From: CAWGGS01 sp046704745
Lineage (GTDB): Bacteria; Desulfobacterota; Desulfobulbia; Desulfobulbales; Desulfocapsaceae
DNA length: 64,000 bases
NCBI GenBank assembly: GCA_046704745.1
Contig: JBJKRL010000133.1
Coordinates: 32,988 to 96,987 of the forward strand
Direction: 5' to 3'
Shown: in pieces, positions 53,276-61,486 of the stretch
How positions within the stretch are numbered: position 1 is the stretch's first letter
Layout: each line of letters begins with the position of its first letter
Notes under the pieces: model-generated
Seen by the model: only the letters and a program-made list of their open reading frames with translations
What the model was told of the DNA's origin: nothing
Databases searched by the model: none
Position numbers and translations under genes: made by a program

Positions 53276-53316
53276 AAAAAAGTCGGTCTCCCGTTAAACA
53301 CCTTGAGAAACCGACT
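53276..53316 (-). terminator. intrinsic terminator in the leader of the ECF T gene
   Basis: On the minus strand, AGTCGGTTTCTC (53316-53305) pairs with GGGAGACCGACT (53292-53281), 10 of 12 positions or better with G-U pairs, followed by six Us. It ends only 8 bases before the ATG. This is the place of a transcription-attenuation hairpin in riboswitch-controlled genes. Confidence 0.7.
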
Positions 53317-53470
53317 AGGAAGCAACTTTTACATGCACTGCTGTATGCGGGAACCTCCTGATACCAGAACCGTCAGCAGCCAGTTTAGTACACTCACCAA
53401 GACTACAGGTTCCAATTAGGCCATCATCTCAGTTCTGTCACCAAGAATCTGTGTTATGATTTTTCTTTCC
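53317..53470 (-). promoter_or_regulatory. candidate metabolite-sensing leader (riboswitch) upstream of the ECF T gene
   Basis: Between the response-regulator gene and the terminator, the minus strand has ordered words that partly resemble a cobalamin aptamer: TAATTGGAA, then GGTGAGTGTAC, then ACTGGCTGCTGACGG, then TATCAGGAGGTTCCCGC (53363-53347), which is like a B12 box. CAGCAG (53374-53379) and CTGCTG (53338-53343) can pair around that box. TPP-like words (CTGAGA, ACCTG) are also present. CbiO/CbiQ transporters are often under cobalamin riboswitches. The class is not certain. Confidence 0.35.
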
Positions 53471-53505
53471 GTATTACGAAAGCAACATAAACAGAAGTCC
53501 CCCTC

Positions 53506-54090
53506 CTACCCTGCCGTCGCATTCTTACAGTCCGGACATTTGATATACATGAAACGCGGTTCACTGCGGTTATCTATTGCGTCATTCAATACCTCCCAAG
53601 ATTCGTCACTTGTCTGAATCTTATGACAGTTCACACAGACCGGCAAGGCGCCCTGCAGGGTCTCCATCTGGTCAAGAACATTGCGCAGTTCATCCACTGA
53701 CTCGGCCAAGGCGATCTGAATGTGCACCAACCTTTCCGCTACTCTGACCCTGGCTCTGAGTTCATTGTCATCAAAGGGTTTGGTCATGTAATCATCGGCG
53801 CCCATATCAAACCCATGCAGGATATCATTTCGGGTATCGCGAGCGGTGAGCAGGATAACATAGATCGGTGTTTCCTTTGCCAGCTCCTTGACACGACGGC
53901 ATATCTCAACGCCATCAGGACCCGGCATCTCCCAGTCGAGGATGGCAATCTGAGGTGCATCGGGTTTTTGTAGAATCTCCCACGCCTCGTCGCCATCGCC
54001 GGCACAACTCACCCTATACCCCCATTTCTCCAGACTGACCTGGACCATCAAACGGGTTATATAATCATCTTCAGCAATTAAAATTTTCAT
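53506..54090 (-). CDS. response regulator with a C-terminal zinc-ribbon motif
   Basis: The 194-residue protein has a receiver domain (acidic pair in LIAEDDYITRLM, Asp in IAILDWEMPGPDG, Lys in DDYMTKPFDDNELRAR), a coiled-coil linker and a C-terminal motif ALPVCVNCHKIQ ... IKCPDCKN. The same Cys pair arrangement (LPxCxxCKKI) is common at the ends of PAS and kinase linkers in deltaproteobacteria and probably binds zinc. No DNA-binding domain is present. It is likely to act through protein contact with the adjacent kinase system. Confidence 0.88.
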   Translation of the reverse strand: MKILIAEDDYITRLMVQVSLEKWGYRVSCAGDGDEAWEILQKPDAPQIAILDWEMPGPDGVEICRRVKELAKETPIYVILLTARDTRNDILHGFDMGADDYMTKPFDDNELRARVRVAERLVHIQIALAESVDELRNVLDQMETLQGALPVCVNCHKIQTSDESWEVLNDAIDNRSEPRFMYIKCPDCKNATAG

Positions 54091-54194
54091 TACTGTTTCC
54101 TTTCTTTTTTTGCTTTACGTCTTGATATCCAGAATATCACCGACCTGCCTGCAACCTCGCCGCGCCAAAGCTCTTGCATCGTCTCTTATGCTCA

Positions 54195-55565
54195 CTAAGA
54201 AAACATTACATCGTATTTGCTTATGAGCTGGTAAAGTCGCGTTCTGGAAAGGCCTGAAATCCTGCACGCCTTTGAAACATTATTTTCCGACAATAACCTC
54301 AGTTTCTCTATATAGCTCTTTTCATACAAATTTTTATATTCCCTCCATTGTGGGAGTCCTGTACCTCTATTCTCCTTTCTTCCTTCAAAGCCTGCCCGTG
54401 CTCGCAAGACCCTGAATTTTTCCGGCAAGTGGATGGCAAAACAGGTCGGACCCAAGATATTTCCTGCAAAAACCTGCTCGATGGTCTGATAGAGTTCTCT
54501 GACATTTCCGGGCCAGTCATAGGCAATAAGGGCTTCGATAAAATCCGGGGCAACACCTTTTGTCTCTATTCCGTATCGCTCACATAACCTGGCAATGAAA
54601 TAGGTTACCAGTTCCCGTATGTCCTCAAGACGCTCCCTCAGCGGTGGCAATTGAATGGAAAAGGCCTGAAGCCTGAACAGGAGATCATCTCTGAAACTTC
54701 CATTTTCTACGCACTCATTAAGATCTTTGTTGGTGGCGGCAACCAATCTGAAATCACTGTATTCATGCTTTGAGGAACCGACAGGTCTATACTCGTGCTC
54801 CTGGAGAAGTCGTAAAAAGGTCTTTTGAATGCCGAGCGGCATCTCACCCACCTCATCAAGGAAGAGTGTTCCTCCATGCGCATGGCTGACAAGTCCGTCC
54901 TGGCGTTTTTCCGCGCTGGTAAAGGCCCCTTTGACATGTCCGAACAGTATACTCTCGATCAAAGTTTCCGGGAGGGCGGCACAGTCCACCACGACAAAAT
55001 TTTTGTCCACTCTGGTGCTGTTTTCATGTATTGCCTTGGCAAAAAGCTCTTTTCCCGTGCCGGTTGGCCCGGTAATCAGGACACTGACATCACATCCAGC
55101 GGCCCTGGCAACCTGGTCCAGGCATTTGTTCAAAGTCCGGCTGTTGCCGACTATCTTCTCTCTTTTTAAAGCGACAGGAACCTCGATCACCTTCATTTTT
55201 TCCTGCCTGTATTGCAAAGCTCTGGTTAGATGCAGCGGTAATTCCCTGAAGACATACGGTTTCTCAATATAACTCCAGGCCCCGCTCACTATCGCCTTTT
55301 CCGCTCCATCGGCCTCCCCTTGTCCGGTGATGATGATCACCTCCGGCATGGATTTGGCTTCTTTGAATTGCATAAGAAATTCAAGACCATTGCCGTCGGG
55401 AAGCTTGACATCCAGGAACACGACATCAAAAGGGGTTTTGACGATCTTCTTCAGACCCTCATTCAAGGTATAAGCAGCCTCTACTCGGTGGCCGGAGACG
55501 GCTATCCTGTCCAAAAGCATTTTAACCAAGGCCTGATCATCATCAACTATGAGTATGTCAGCCAT
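54195..55565 (-). CDS. NtrC-family sigma-54 response regulator
   Basis: The 456-residue protein has a receiver (Asp in VVFLDVKLPDGNG), a sigma-54 AAA+ domain (GPTGTGKELFAKAIH, GGTLFLDEVGEMPL) and a Fis-type helix-turn-helix (SKACRISGLSRTRLYQL). The sigma-54-contacting loop reads GAFTSA rather than GAFTGA. Its ATG overlaps the end of the hybrid kinase gene (GGCATGGCTGA), so the two form a two-component pair. Target promoters are unknown; sigma-54 sites in the window other than nif were not found near it. Confidence 0.93.
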   Translation of the reverse strand: MADILIVDDDQALVKMLLDRIAVSGHRVEAAYTLNEGLKKIVKTPFDVVFLDVKLPDGNGLEFLMQFKEAKSMPEVIIITGQGEADGAEKAIVSGAWSYIEKPYVFRELPLHLTRALQYRQEKMKVIEVPVALKREKIVGNSRTLNKCLDQVARAAGCDVSVLITGPTGTGKELFAKAIHENSTRVDKNFVVVDCAALPETLIESILFGHVKGAFTSAEKRQDGLVSHAHGGTLFLDEVGEMPLGIQKTFLRLLQEHEYRPVGSSKHEYSDFRLVAATNKDLNECVENGSFRDDLLFRLQAFSIQLPPLRERLEDIRELVTYFIARLCERYGIETKGVAPDFIEALIAYDWPGNVRELYQTIEQVFAGNILGPTCFAIHLPEKFRVLRARAGFEGRKENRGTGLPQWREYKNLYEKSYIEKLRLLSENNVSKACRISGLSRTRLYQLISKYDVMFS

Positions 55566-57855
55566 GCCCCAACACCCTTTTAACCACCTGAGAAAGTTTC
55601 TCTTTTTTTACGGGTTTCAAAATGAATTCTTTTACTCCCATGCGCTGAGCCTTGTCTTTATCAATGATCTCACTGAACCCGGTAATCATGATCACTGGCA
55701 ATTTCGGACGAAGGGACAAAACCTCACGCGTCAGCTCGGCTCCGGTCATCTTCGGCATGGTCATATCGGTCAACACCAGGTCGAAGGCATCAGGCTTTCG
55801 TCGAAAACTGGATACAGCCTCGAGGCTGTCCGTAAAAATAGTTATACTGTAACCGAGCCGCTCCAACATTTTTTTGAGCATCTGGGCAATGGCCATCTCG
55901 TCATCCACCACCATTATTCGGCCGCTTCCCATCTGTTCAAATTCATAGGTTTCCGGCTCATCATCCGCAGGAGCCTCCTGAACGGGAAAATAGATATGGA
56001 AGGAAGTTCCCCGTCCGACAGAGCTGTTCACATCGATTTCACCGCCATGGGTTTTCACTATCCCGTGAACGACGGAAAGCCCAAGCCCGGTGCCCTGTTC
56101 TTTGGCCTTTGTGGTAAAAAAGGGCTCGAAAATCCGCTCCTGAAGGTCCGCACCCATGCCGCAACCGTTATCTCTCACTTCAAGTTCAACATAATCTCCG
56201 GGTCTTTTCAGCAAACTTGTAAGCCTATAATTCTCCTCATCGACGTGAACCACCTTCAGATTCACCTCAATCTTGCCATATCCGCCGTTGATTGCCTGTT
56301 TGGCATTCGTACAAAGGTTCATCAAAACTTGATAAATCTGGCTTGAATCTGCGAGAATCGGAGGGCAATCCTCTTGAATCGAATATTCCAGTTCAATGGT
56401 CACCGGCAGTGACGGCCGCAAAAGTTTGATAAATTCCTTGATCATGGGTTGGACACGCAACAACTTGAATTTCTCGCTCAAATCATGGCGGCTGAACGTC
56501 AATATCTGCCGGACCAGGTCCACCGCTCTGTCCCCGGCGGAGAGAATTTGGTCGATATCACCGATGGCCGGGTCATTTTCTGCAAGGCGTCCTCTGGCTA
56601 TTTGTCCATACCCGATCATCACCGAAAGAATATTGTTAAAATCATGCGCTATCCCTCCTGCCAAGGTCCCGATGGCTTCCATTTTCATGGCATGCCGCAA
56701 CTGCCGTTCCAAGGATTTTTCTTTTGAAATATCTCGTGTTACGGCAACGAAATTGGCTATCTGTCCTTCTCCGTTATAGACAGGTGAGATGGTAGCATCC
56801 TCCCAAAAAAGGCTCCCGTCCTTCTTTCTATTGACAAACTGACCTTTCCAGACATTGTTGCCAAGCAAGGTCTCCCGTATCTTCTGGTAAAATTCGCGGT
56901 CGTGTTCACCACTGTTTAACATACGCGGATTCTGCCCGATGACCTCGGCCCTGGTATACCCGGTCTTTTCGGTAAAGGCAGGATTCACATACTGGATAGT
57001 CCCTTGGCTGTCTGTTATTATAATGACCTCCGAAGTCTGCTCGATGGCAGCAGACAAACGGAGTTTTTCAGCCTCATCCTTCAGGGCTTGCGTAACATCC
57101 CGGGCTGTGTGCACCAGGTATTTGACCTTCTCGTTATCGCCGTAAATGGGAGAAGAAGAAACCTCAAAAGTCTTCCGTAGTATATCATTACGGACCAGGC
57201 CTGTGCAAACCGTTGTGTTTTTTTCCGAAGACGCAACCGGGCAACCTATACAGGAACTGGCATTTCCTCGAAAGACCTCATAACATTTTTTCCCCGTCAA
57301 CTCTCCGTATCGGAAGCCGACTATCTCATGTGCCGCCTTATTCGCCCGAATGATACGTTTTTCGGGGTCCGTGATGATGACCAGATCATGAATCGCATCG
57401 ACCGTTTTTTCCCACTCGTCTTTTGCCAGTTTTATTTGTCTATCTACCCTTTTCTTTTCTAACGTGTCCGAGGTATCTGAAACAGCGGCTAAAGAAACAA
57501 AGATCCGGCCCAGGGAGCCGTCTTGTTCGAATTCCGGACGTGCATCCATCCTGGTCCATACTATGCTATCCAATGAGTCATATTTAATGCCTACGATCCG
57601 GCTCGATTGAGGTTGAACCTCTGTCATCACAGTTACTGCCGGCAATTCATTCAAAGGCAAGATCGTTCTATCCGGACGAAGATATTGCACCTGTAAGTCC
57701 TGGAAACTTCTTCCAATTATCTCCTCCTGCGCACATCCCAGCAAAGATGCTGCCTCGGCATTGCACGAACAGATTCGCAGATCAGGAAGACAGACGAGAA
57801 CCGCCGAACCGATTTTTTCAAGAATGACCAAAAGATCTTTTTCGCTAATATTCAT
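55558..57855 (-). CDS. soluble hybrid histidine kinase (three PAS, HisKA, HATPase, receiver)
   Basis: The 765-residue protein has three PAS domains (about 5-130, 145-265 and 270-385), the second with CYEVFRGNASSCIGCP, then HisKA with the phospho-His in AGGIAHDFNNILSVMIG, HATPase with GLGLSVVHGIVKTHGG and a C-terminal receiver with Asp in LVLTDMTMPKMTGAEL. There is no membrane segment, so it senses an internal signal. It is coupled to the NtrC-type regulator gene by overlap. The Cys-rich PAS resembles units in the chemoreceptor above. Confidence 0.93.
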   Translation of the reverse strand: MNISEKDLLVILEKIGSAVLVCLPDLRICSCNAEAASLLGCAQEEIIGRSFQDLQVQYLRPDRTILPLNELPAVTVMTEVQPQSSRIVGIKYDSLDSIVWTRMDARPEFEQDGSLGRIFVSLAAVSDTSDTLEKKRVDRQIKLAKDEWEKTVDAIHDLVIITDPEKRIIRANKAAHEIVGFRYGELTGKKCYEVFRGNASSCIGCPVASSEKNTTVCTGLVRNDILRKTFEVSSSPIYGDNEKVKYLVHTARDVTQALKDEAEKLRLSAAIEQTSEVIIITDSQGTIQYVNPAFTEKTGYTRAEVIGQNPRMLNSGEHDREFYQKIRETLLGNNVWKGQFVNRKKDGSLFWEDATISPVYNGEGQIANFVAVTRDISKEKSLERQLRHAMKMEAIGTLAGGIAHDFNNILSVMIGYGQIARGRLAENDPAIGDIDQILSAGDRAVDLVRQILTFSRHDLSEKFKLLRVQPMIKEFIKLLRPSLPVTIELEYSIQEDCPPILADSSQIYQVLMNLCTNAKQAINGGYGKIEVNLKVVHVDEENYRLTSLLKRPGDYVELEVRDNGCGMGADLQERIFEPFFTTKAKEQGTGLGLSVVHGIVKTHGGEIDVNSSVGRGTSFHIYFPVQEAPADDEPETYEFEQMGSGRIMVVDDEMAIAQMLKKMLERLGYSITIFTDSLEAVSSFRRKPDAFDLVLTDMTMPKMTGAELTREVLSLRPKLPVIMITGFSEIIDKDKAQRMGVKEFILKPVKKEKLSQVVKRVLGHG

Positions 57856-58213
57856 TTATCAAGGGACACTTTTCTTGGCGCTATCAGCTTCATCAATTTG
57901 TTGTCTTCTGAATAATAGTACCTGCATTATATAGCTGACACCAATCATTATACAAGGACGGCGGAAAAATTTATGCGGGTTCATCTGGATTGAGCGTACT
58001 TTTGTAAAACCAAAAGCAGTAACCCGACGGAGGTCATCACTTCCGGTCGCTGCTCTGCGGCCTATACGCCTGTCCACCACGGCTGACGGAGGCCGTCCAC
58101 GGCCTGATGCCAAGTGCGGACGCCGAGGTCCGCATCCCTTCGGGCCTTATGTGGTTACCCGGCGAGCCTCCGCGATGCGTCCGTAAGCGAAGACCTCCCC
58201 CTCCCGGATTTAT

Positions 58214-58415
58214 AAATAGTTTCCATCCCGAAGCGATGGATTTCGGAGTCTTCGCTTACCTCTTCTAAATCTAGACGCGCGAAGAATTTTACCGCAGGCA
58301 TCTAATTGATATCGGAGTCAGAGTTTATGCCCGGAGGGTGCTTACCTCCGGGGATAAAATTTTGAGCGCAACGACGAGTTAGGTAAAAAGCGCCGTTTTC
58401 GGATGGAAACTAAAT
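58214..58415. repeat. 202-bp element with inverted ends and a core shared with the 191-bp repeat family (copy B)
   Basis: The ends AAATAGTTTCCATCC (58214-58228) and GGATGGAAACTAAAT (58401-58415) are inverted repeats with one mismatch. The core 58280-58380 shares AATTGATATCGGAGT and TTTATGCCCGGAGGGTGC with 63895-63940, and TTTTACCGCAGGC with copy A. The gap 57856-58635 also holds GC-rich hairpins near 58080-58140 but no gene I can support; a reverse frame at 57859-58113 looks spurious. Confidence 0.6.
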
Positions 58416-58635
58416 ATGTATGTATGAGTCGGATGAACCTATAAGATGACCCAATTTGTCCACTCTCCCGACGATCAATCCTGACAAACTCATAGTTTTT
58501 TTCGATTTTACTTTAATTTTTCAACGCGTTAGATATACGGCAACAATTCTCTATTGATCCAGGCTGCCTGCGTTGCGTAAAATTGTCCCCTTAACCTTTT
58601 TATCTTTATAAAAAATCTTACAAACAGGAGGAACT

Positions 58636-59379
58636 ATGTCGAAAAAATTTATTTTATTTTTTTTACTGCTTGGTTGTTGTCTATTTATAGGAAATGCCCA
58701 GGCCGCAGATAGCAGTCAGGCAAAAATTATCACTGCCGAACAATTAAAGACAATACTTGATACGGCACAGTATCCCTATGTTGTAATTGACGCAAGAAAT
58801 CCTGAAGAATATCAAGAGGTCCATATCAAAGGAGCAATCAACGTTCCGGTCAATGACTTCCGGAAATCCAAGCACCTTCTGCCAAAAAACAAATCCATCG
58901 AATTGATTTTCTACTGTAACGGGGTAAAATGCGGAAAAAGCAGACGTGCTGCCAAGAAAGCCGCCGAGGAGGGCTATACCAACATCCTTGTGTATGCCGC
59001 AGGAATGCCGGTCTGGGAGGAAAAAGGATATCCGATCTATGCCGGACCCGATTATGAAAAACGTATTGAAACAACGAAACTGACGCCAACCCAATTGGAT
59101 GAACTTATTAAAAAGGACAGTTCCGGCATCACGGTTGTAGATGTTCGTGATCCCAAGGAATTCAATGCTGGGCATATTCCCGGGGCGATCAATATCCCAT
59201 CAGAGGTTTTCGCTACAAGATCCGGCGTGTTGGATAAGGGAAAAAAGATCGTCGTGTACTGCAATTCAGGAGGCAGGAGCTATACCAGTTATCGTAAGTT
59301 GATGAAACTCGGCTATAAACATATCTATCAAGCCCTTTATTATGACTGGAAACATCAGGGGCTGCCTCTTGAGAAGTGA
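58636..59379 (+). CDS. exported double-rhodanese protein
   Basis: The 247-residue protein has a signal peptide (FILFFLLLGCCLFIGNAQAA) and two rhodanese domains (about 32-135 and 150-245). The active-site loops carry cysteine: FYCNGVKCGKSRRA in the first and VYCNSGGRSYTS in the second. Both domains have the substrate words VIDARNPEEY and VVDVRDPKEF. It would work in the periplasm on sulfane sulfur, which fits an organism with active sulfur metabolism. AGGAGG precedes the ATG. The gap upstream has no promoter I can define. Confidence 0.92.
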   Translation: MSKKFILFFLLLGCCLFIGNAQAADSSQAKIITAEQLKTILDTAQYPYVVIDARNPEEYQEVHIKGAINVPVNDFRKSKHLLPKNKSIELIFYCNGVKCGKSRRAAKKAAEEGYTNILVYAAGMPVWEEKGYPIYAGPDYEKRIETTKLTPTQLDELIKKDSSGITVVDVRDPKEFNAGHIPGAINIPSEVFATRSGVLDKGKKIVVYCNSGGRSYTSYRKLMKLGYKHIYQALYYDWKHQGLPLEK

Positions 59380-59394
59380 CAGATTAACGACTCG

Positions 59395-59421
59395 TCCCCG
59401 GCAACACCTGATTCCCGGGGA
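59395..59421 (+). terminator. terminator-like hairpin after the rhodanese gene
   Basis: TCCCCGG (59395-59401) pairs with CCGGGGA (59415-59421), followed by a T-rich stretch (TGTCTCTTCTTTT). It lies between two convergent genes. Confidence 0.6.
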
Positions 59422-59432
59422 TGTCTCTTCTT

Positions 59433-61337
59433 TTAATCGTCTTTTCCGTCGATCTCAGAACGAATCGCCCGGGCAATGCAGGCCAGGCTATACGGTTTGG
59501 TTATGTACTGGGAAATACCTAAAAGTCTTATTTTTTCCTGATCTTCCGTGCTCCAATGACCCGAAGTGATTACAGCCTTCTGCTTCGGAGTGCTTTTCAG
59601 AATCTCGGAAAATGTTTCGCAGCCATCCATTCCCGGTTCCATGATCATATCCAGAAGAACAAGATCAACATGCTCACGTTTGACGAATTTGACAGCGCTT
59701 TCGCCATTGTCAACACTGTATGGTGTATATCCAAGTTGCCGCAATATTGAACAGGCGAGACTTCTTTGACTTTCCTCATCATCCACCACCAAAATCTTTT
59801 CGCCCCTCCCGAGAAAGTACTCCATTACCCGAGGATCTGTTGCCGCACCGGCTTTTTCCTCCGATACCGGGAAGTACAACTCAAACCTGCTGCCGGCCCG
59901 ATTGCTGGCAAGATCGATAAAGCCATGATGGTCGCGGACGGTATTCCAGATCACCGTCAATCCCAGGCCGGTGCCGCTTCGGCCCATCTCTTTTTTGGAA
60001 AAAAACGGTTCGAATATTCTTGAGATTCCTTCAGCCGGAATACCTGAGCCGTTATCGGAAACACAGAGAACCACATAGTCACCTGGGGGAATCTCTTCAT
60101 AGCCTCTGATCGGTTCGATGAGCTTTCGGCTGAGTGTCCTGACGGAAATATACCCGAACTCTCCACAGGCCTCTGCCGCGTTTGTCACCAGATTCGTGAT
60201 GGATTTGGTAAGATGAACGGCTGAACATTTCAGATTCGGGAGATCCGGCTCAAGCCCTATATCCACGGTTAATCGCGGGAAATCATGCTGTAATTGCCGA
60301 TATTCTATGGAAGAAACAAAATTTTTTACCAGCAGATTCAAATTGTTCGGCTCTTTCTTACACTTCGATCCGCGGGCTACTGTGAGCAGATCGCTGACCA
60401 CACCGGCGGCCTGTCGGCCGGCATTATAGATAAGTTCGATCTCGGGACGATAGGTGTCGGTGGGCGACATTTTCGTGAGCAAGAGTTCAGGAAAAGTAAC
60501 GATACCGCATAAAATATTGTTCAGATCATGGGCAACGCTGCTCGCCATAAGCCCGAGAGACTCCATACGCTTGGCATCTGCAAGCTTTCTTTGTAACTCC
60601 AGCCTCTTATACTCTGCAATTTTACGCATGGAGATATCGCGAATGGCCACCACCAGGTTTTTTCTGCCCTCTATGTATTTGATTCTCAGCTCTATCGGAA
60701 TGATTCGTCCATCTTTATGTCTGGAGCTGGATTCAATTGCTCCCGTTGCGTCTTCCTCCCCCCCTTCTTTATCGCCTATACAGGCATCCCATTCCGGTAG
60801 GATCTCTGAAAATGGTATGGCATAAAGCTCCTTTTCACTATATCCGAAAAGCTGGCAAAGCTGATCGTTTACATAGAGAATTTTGTTGTTTTCGAAAATT
60901 GCTATTCCTTCCCACGTGGCCTCGGATAACTTGCGAAATCTCTTTTCGCTCTGGACCAATTCCCATTTCAACCGTTTATTTTCTATTCCCCTGGCAATTG
61001 TCTCCAGGACCAGTTCCGCCTTATTCGGCTTGCAGAGAAAATCAAAAACACCGTAACGCATTGCCTGGATGGCATTGTTGACGGAGGCATATCCGGTCTG
61101 GATAATGATCGCAGTATCGTAATGGTTCTGCCTTATGTACTCTGCGACCTGAATACCATCTATATCCGGAAGGTTGAGATCGAGAAGGACGGCGTGAAAG
61201 GACTCTGACTGCAGCAAAGAAAGAGCTTCCCGGCCGGAATTTGCAACTTGCACATGGTAATGATTCGTTTCTAAGAGAAATTGAATACTGGAGCAGTAAA
61301 ACGGTTCATCATCAACAACCAGTATCGAATGTTGCAT
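59433..61337 (-). CDS. hybrid sensor kinase with N- and C-terminal receivers
   Basis: The 634-residue protein starts with a receiver (Asp in HAVLLDLNLPDIDG), then a PAS domain (about 125-250), HisKA with His in SSVAHDLNNILCGIV, HATPase (GTGLGLTVIWNTVRDH) and a second receiver (Asp in LVLLDMIMEPGMDG). No membrane segment is seen. The double-receiver layout suggests a node in a phosphorelay. It lies convergent to the rhodanese gene and downstream of the HDOD kinase gene, 149 bases apart. Confidence 0.92.
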   Translation of the reverse strand: MQHSILVVDDEPFYCSSIQFLLETNHYHVQVANSGREALSLLQSESFHAVLLDLNLPDIDGIQVAEYIRQNHYDTAIIIQTGYASVNNAIQAMRYGVFDFLCKPNKAELVLETIARGIENKRLKWELVQSEKRFRKLSEATWEGIAIFENNKILYVNDQLCQLFGYSEKELYAIPFSEILPEWDACIGDKEGGEEDATGAIESSSRHKDGRIIPIELRIKYIEGRKNLVVAIRDISMRKIAEYKRLELQRKLADAKRMESLGLMASSVAHDLNNILCGIVTFPELLLTKMSPTDTYRPEIELIYNAGRQAAGVVSDLLTVARGSKCKKEPNNLNLLVKNFVSSIEYRQLQHDFPRLTVDIGLEPDLPNLKCSAVHLTKSITNLVTNAAEACGEFGYISVRTLSRKLIEPIRGYEEIPPGDYVVLCVSDNGSGIPAEGISRIFEPFFSKKEMGRSGTGLGLTVIWNTVRDHHGFIDLASNRAGSRFELYFPVSEEKAGAATDPRVMEYFLGRGEKILVVDDEESQRSLACSILRQLGYTPYSVDNGESAVKFVKREHVDLVLLDMIMEPGMDGCETFSEILKSTPKQKAVITSGHWSTEDQEKIRLLGISQYITKPYSLACIARAIRSEIDGKDD

Positions 61338-61486
61338 ACGTTTCTCCAGCTCCCTGTGTTAGGCTGCAAGCATCAATAATGGGGGGGGATAACCTTGGTT
61401 CGCAAAATCTTAAGTTATTGAAAAAATATTAATAAGTCAAATTATTTTACAATAATTTTGTCTTCTTCAGGCAATTTCTCCTTTGT

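Noticed and set aside
57859..58113. 84-residue reverse frame upstream of the hybrid kinase
   Set aside because: Arg-rich, no domain, lies in GC-rich hairpin sequence and has no start signals.
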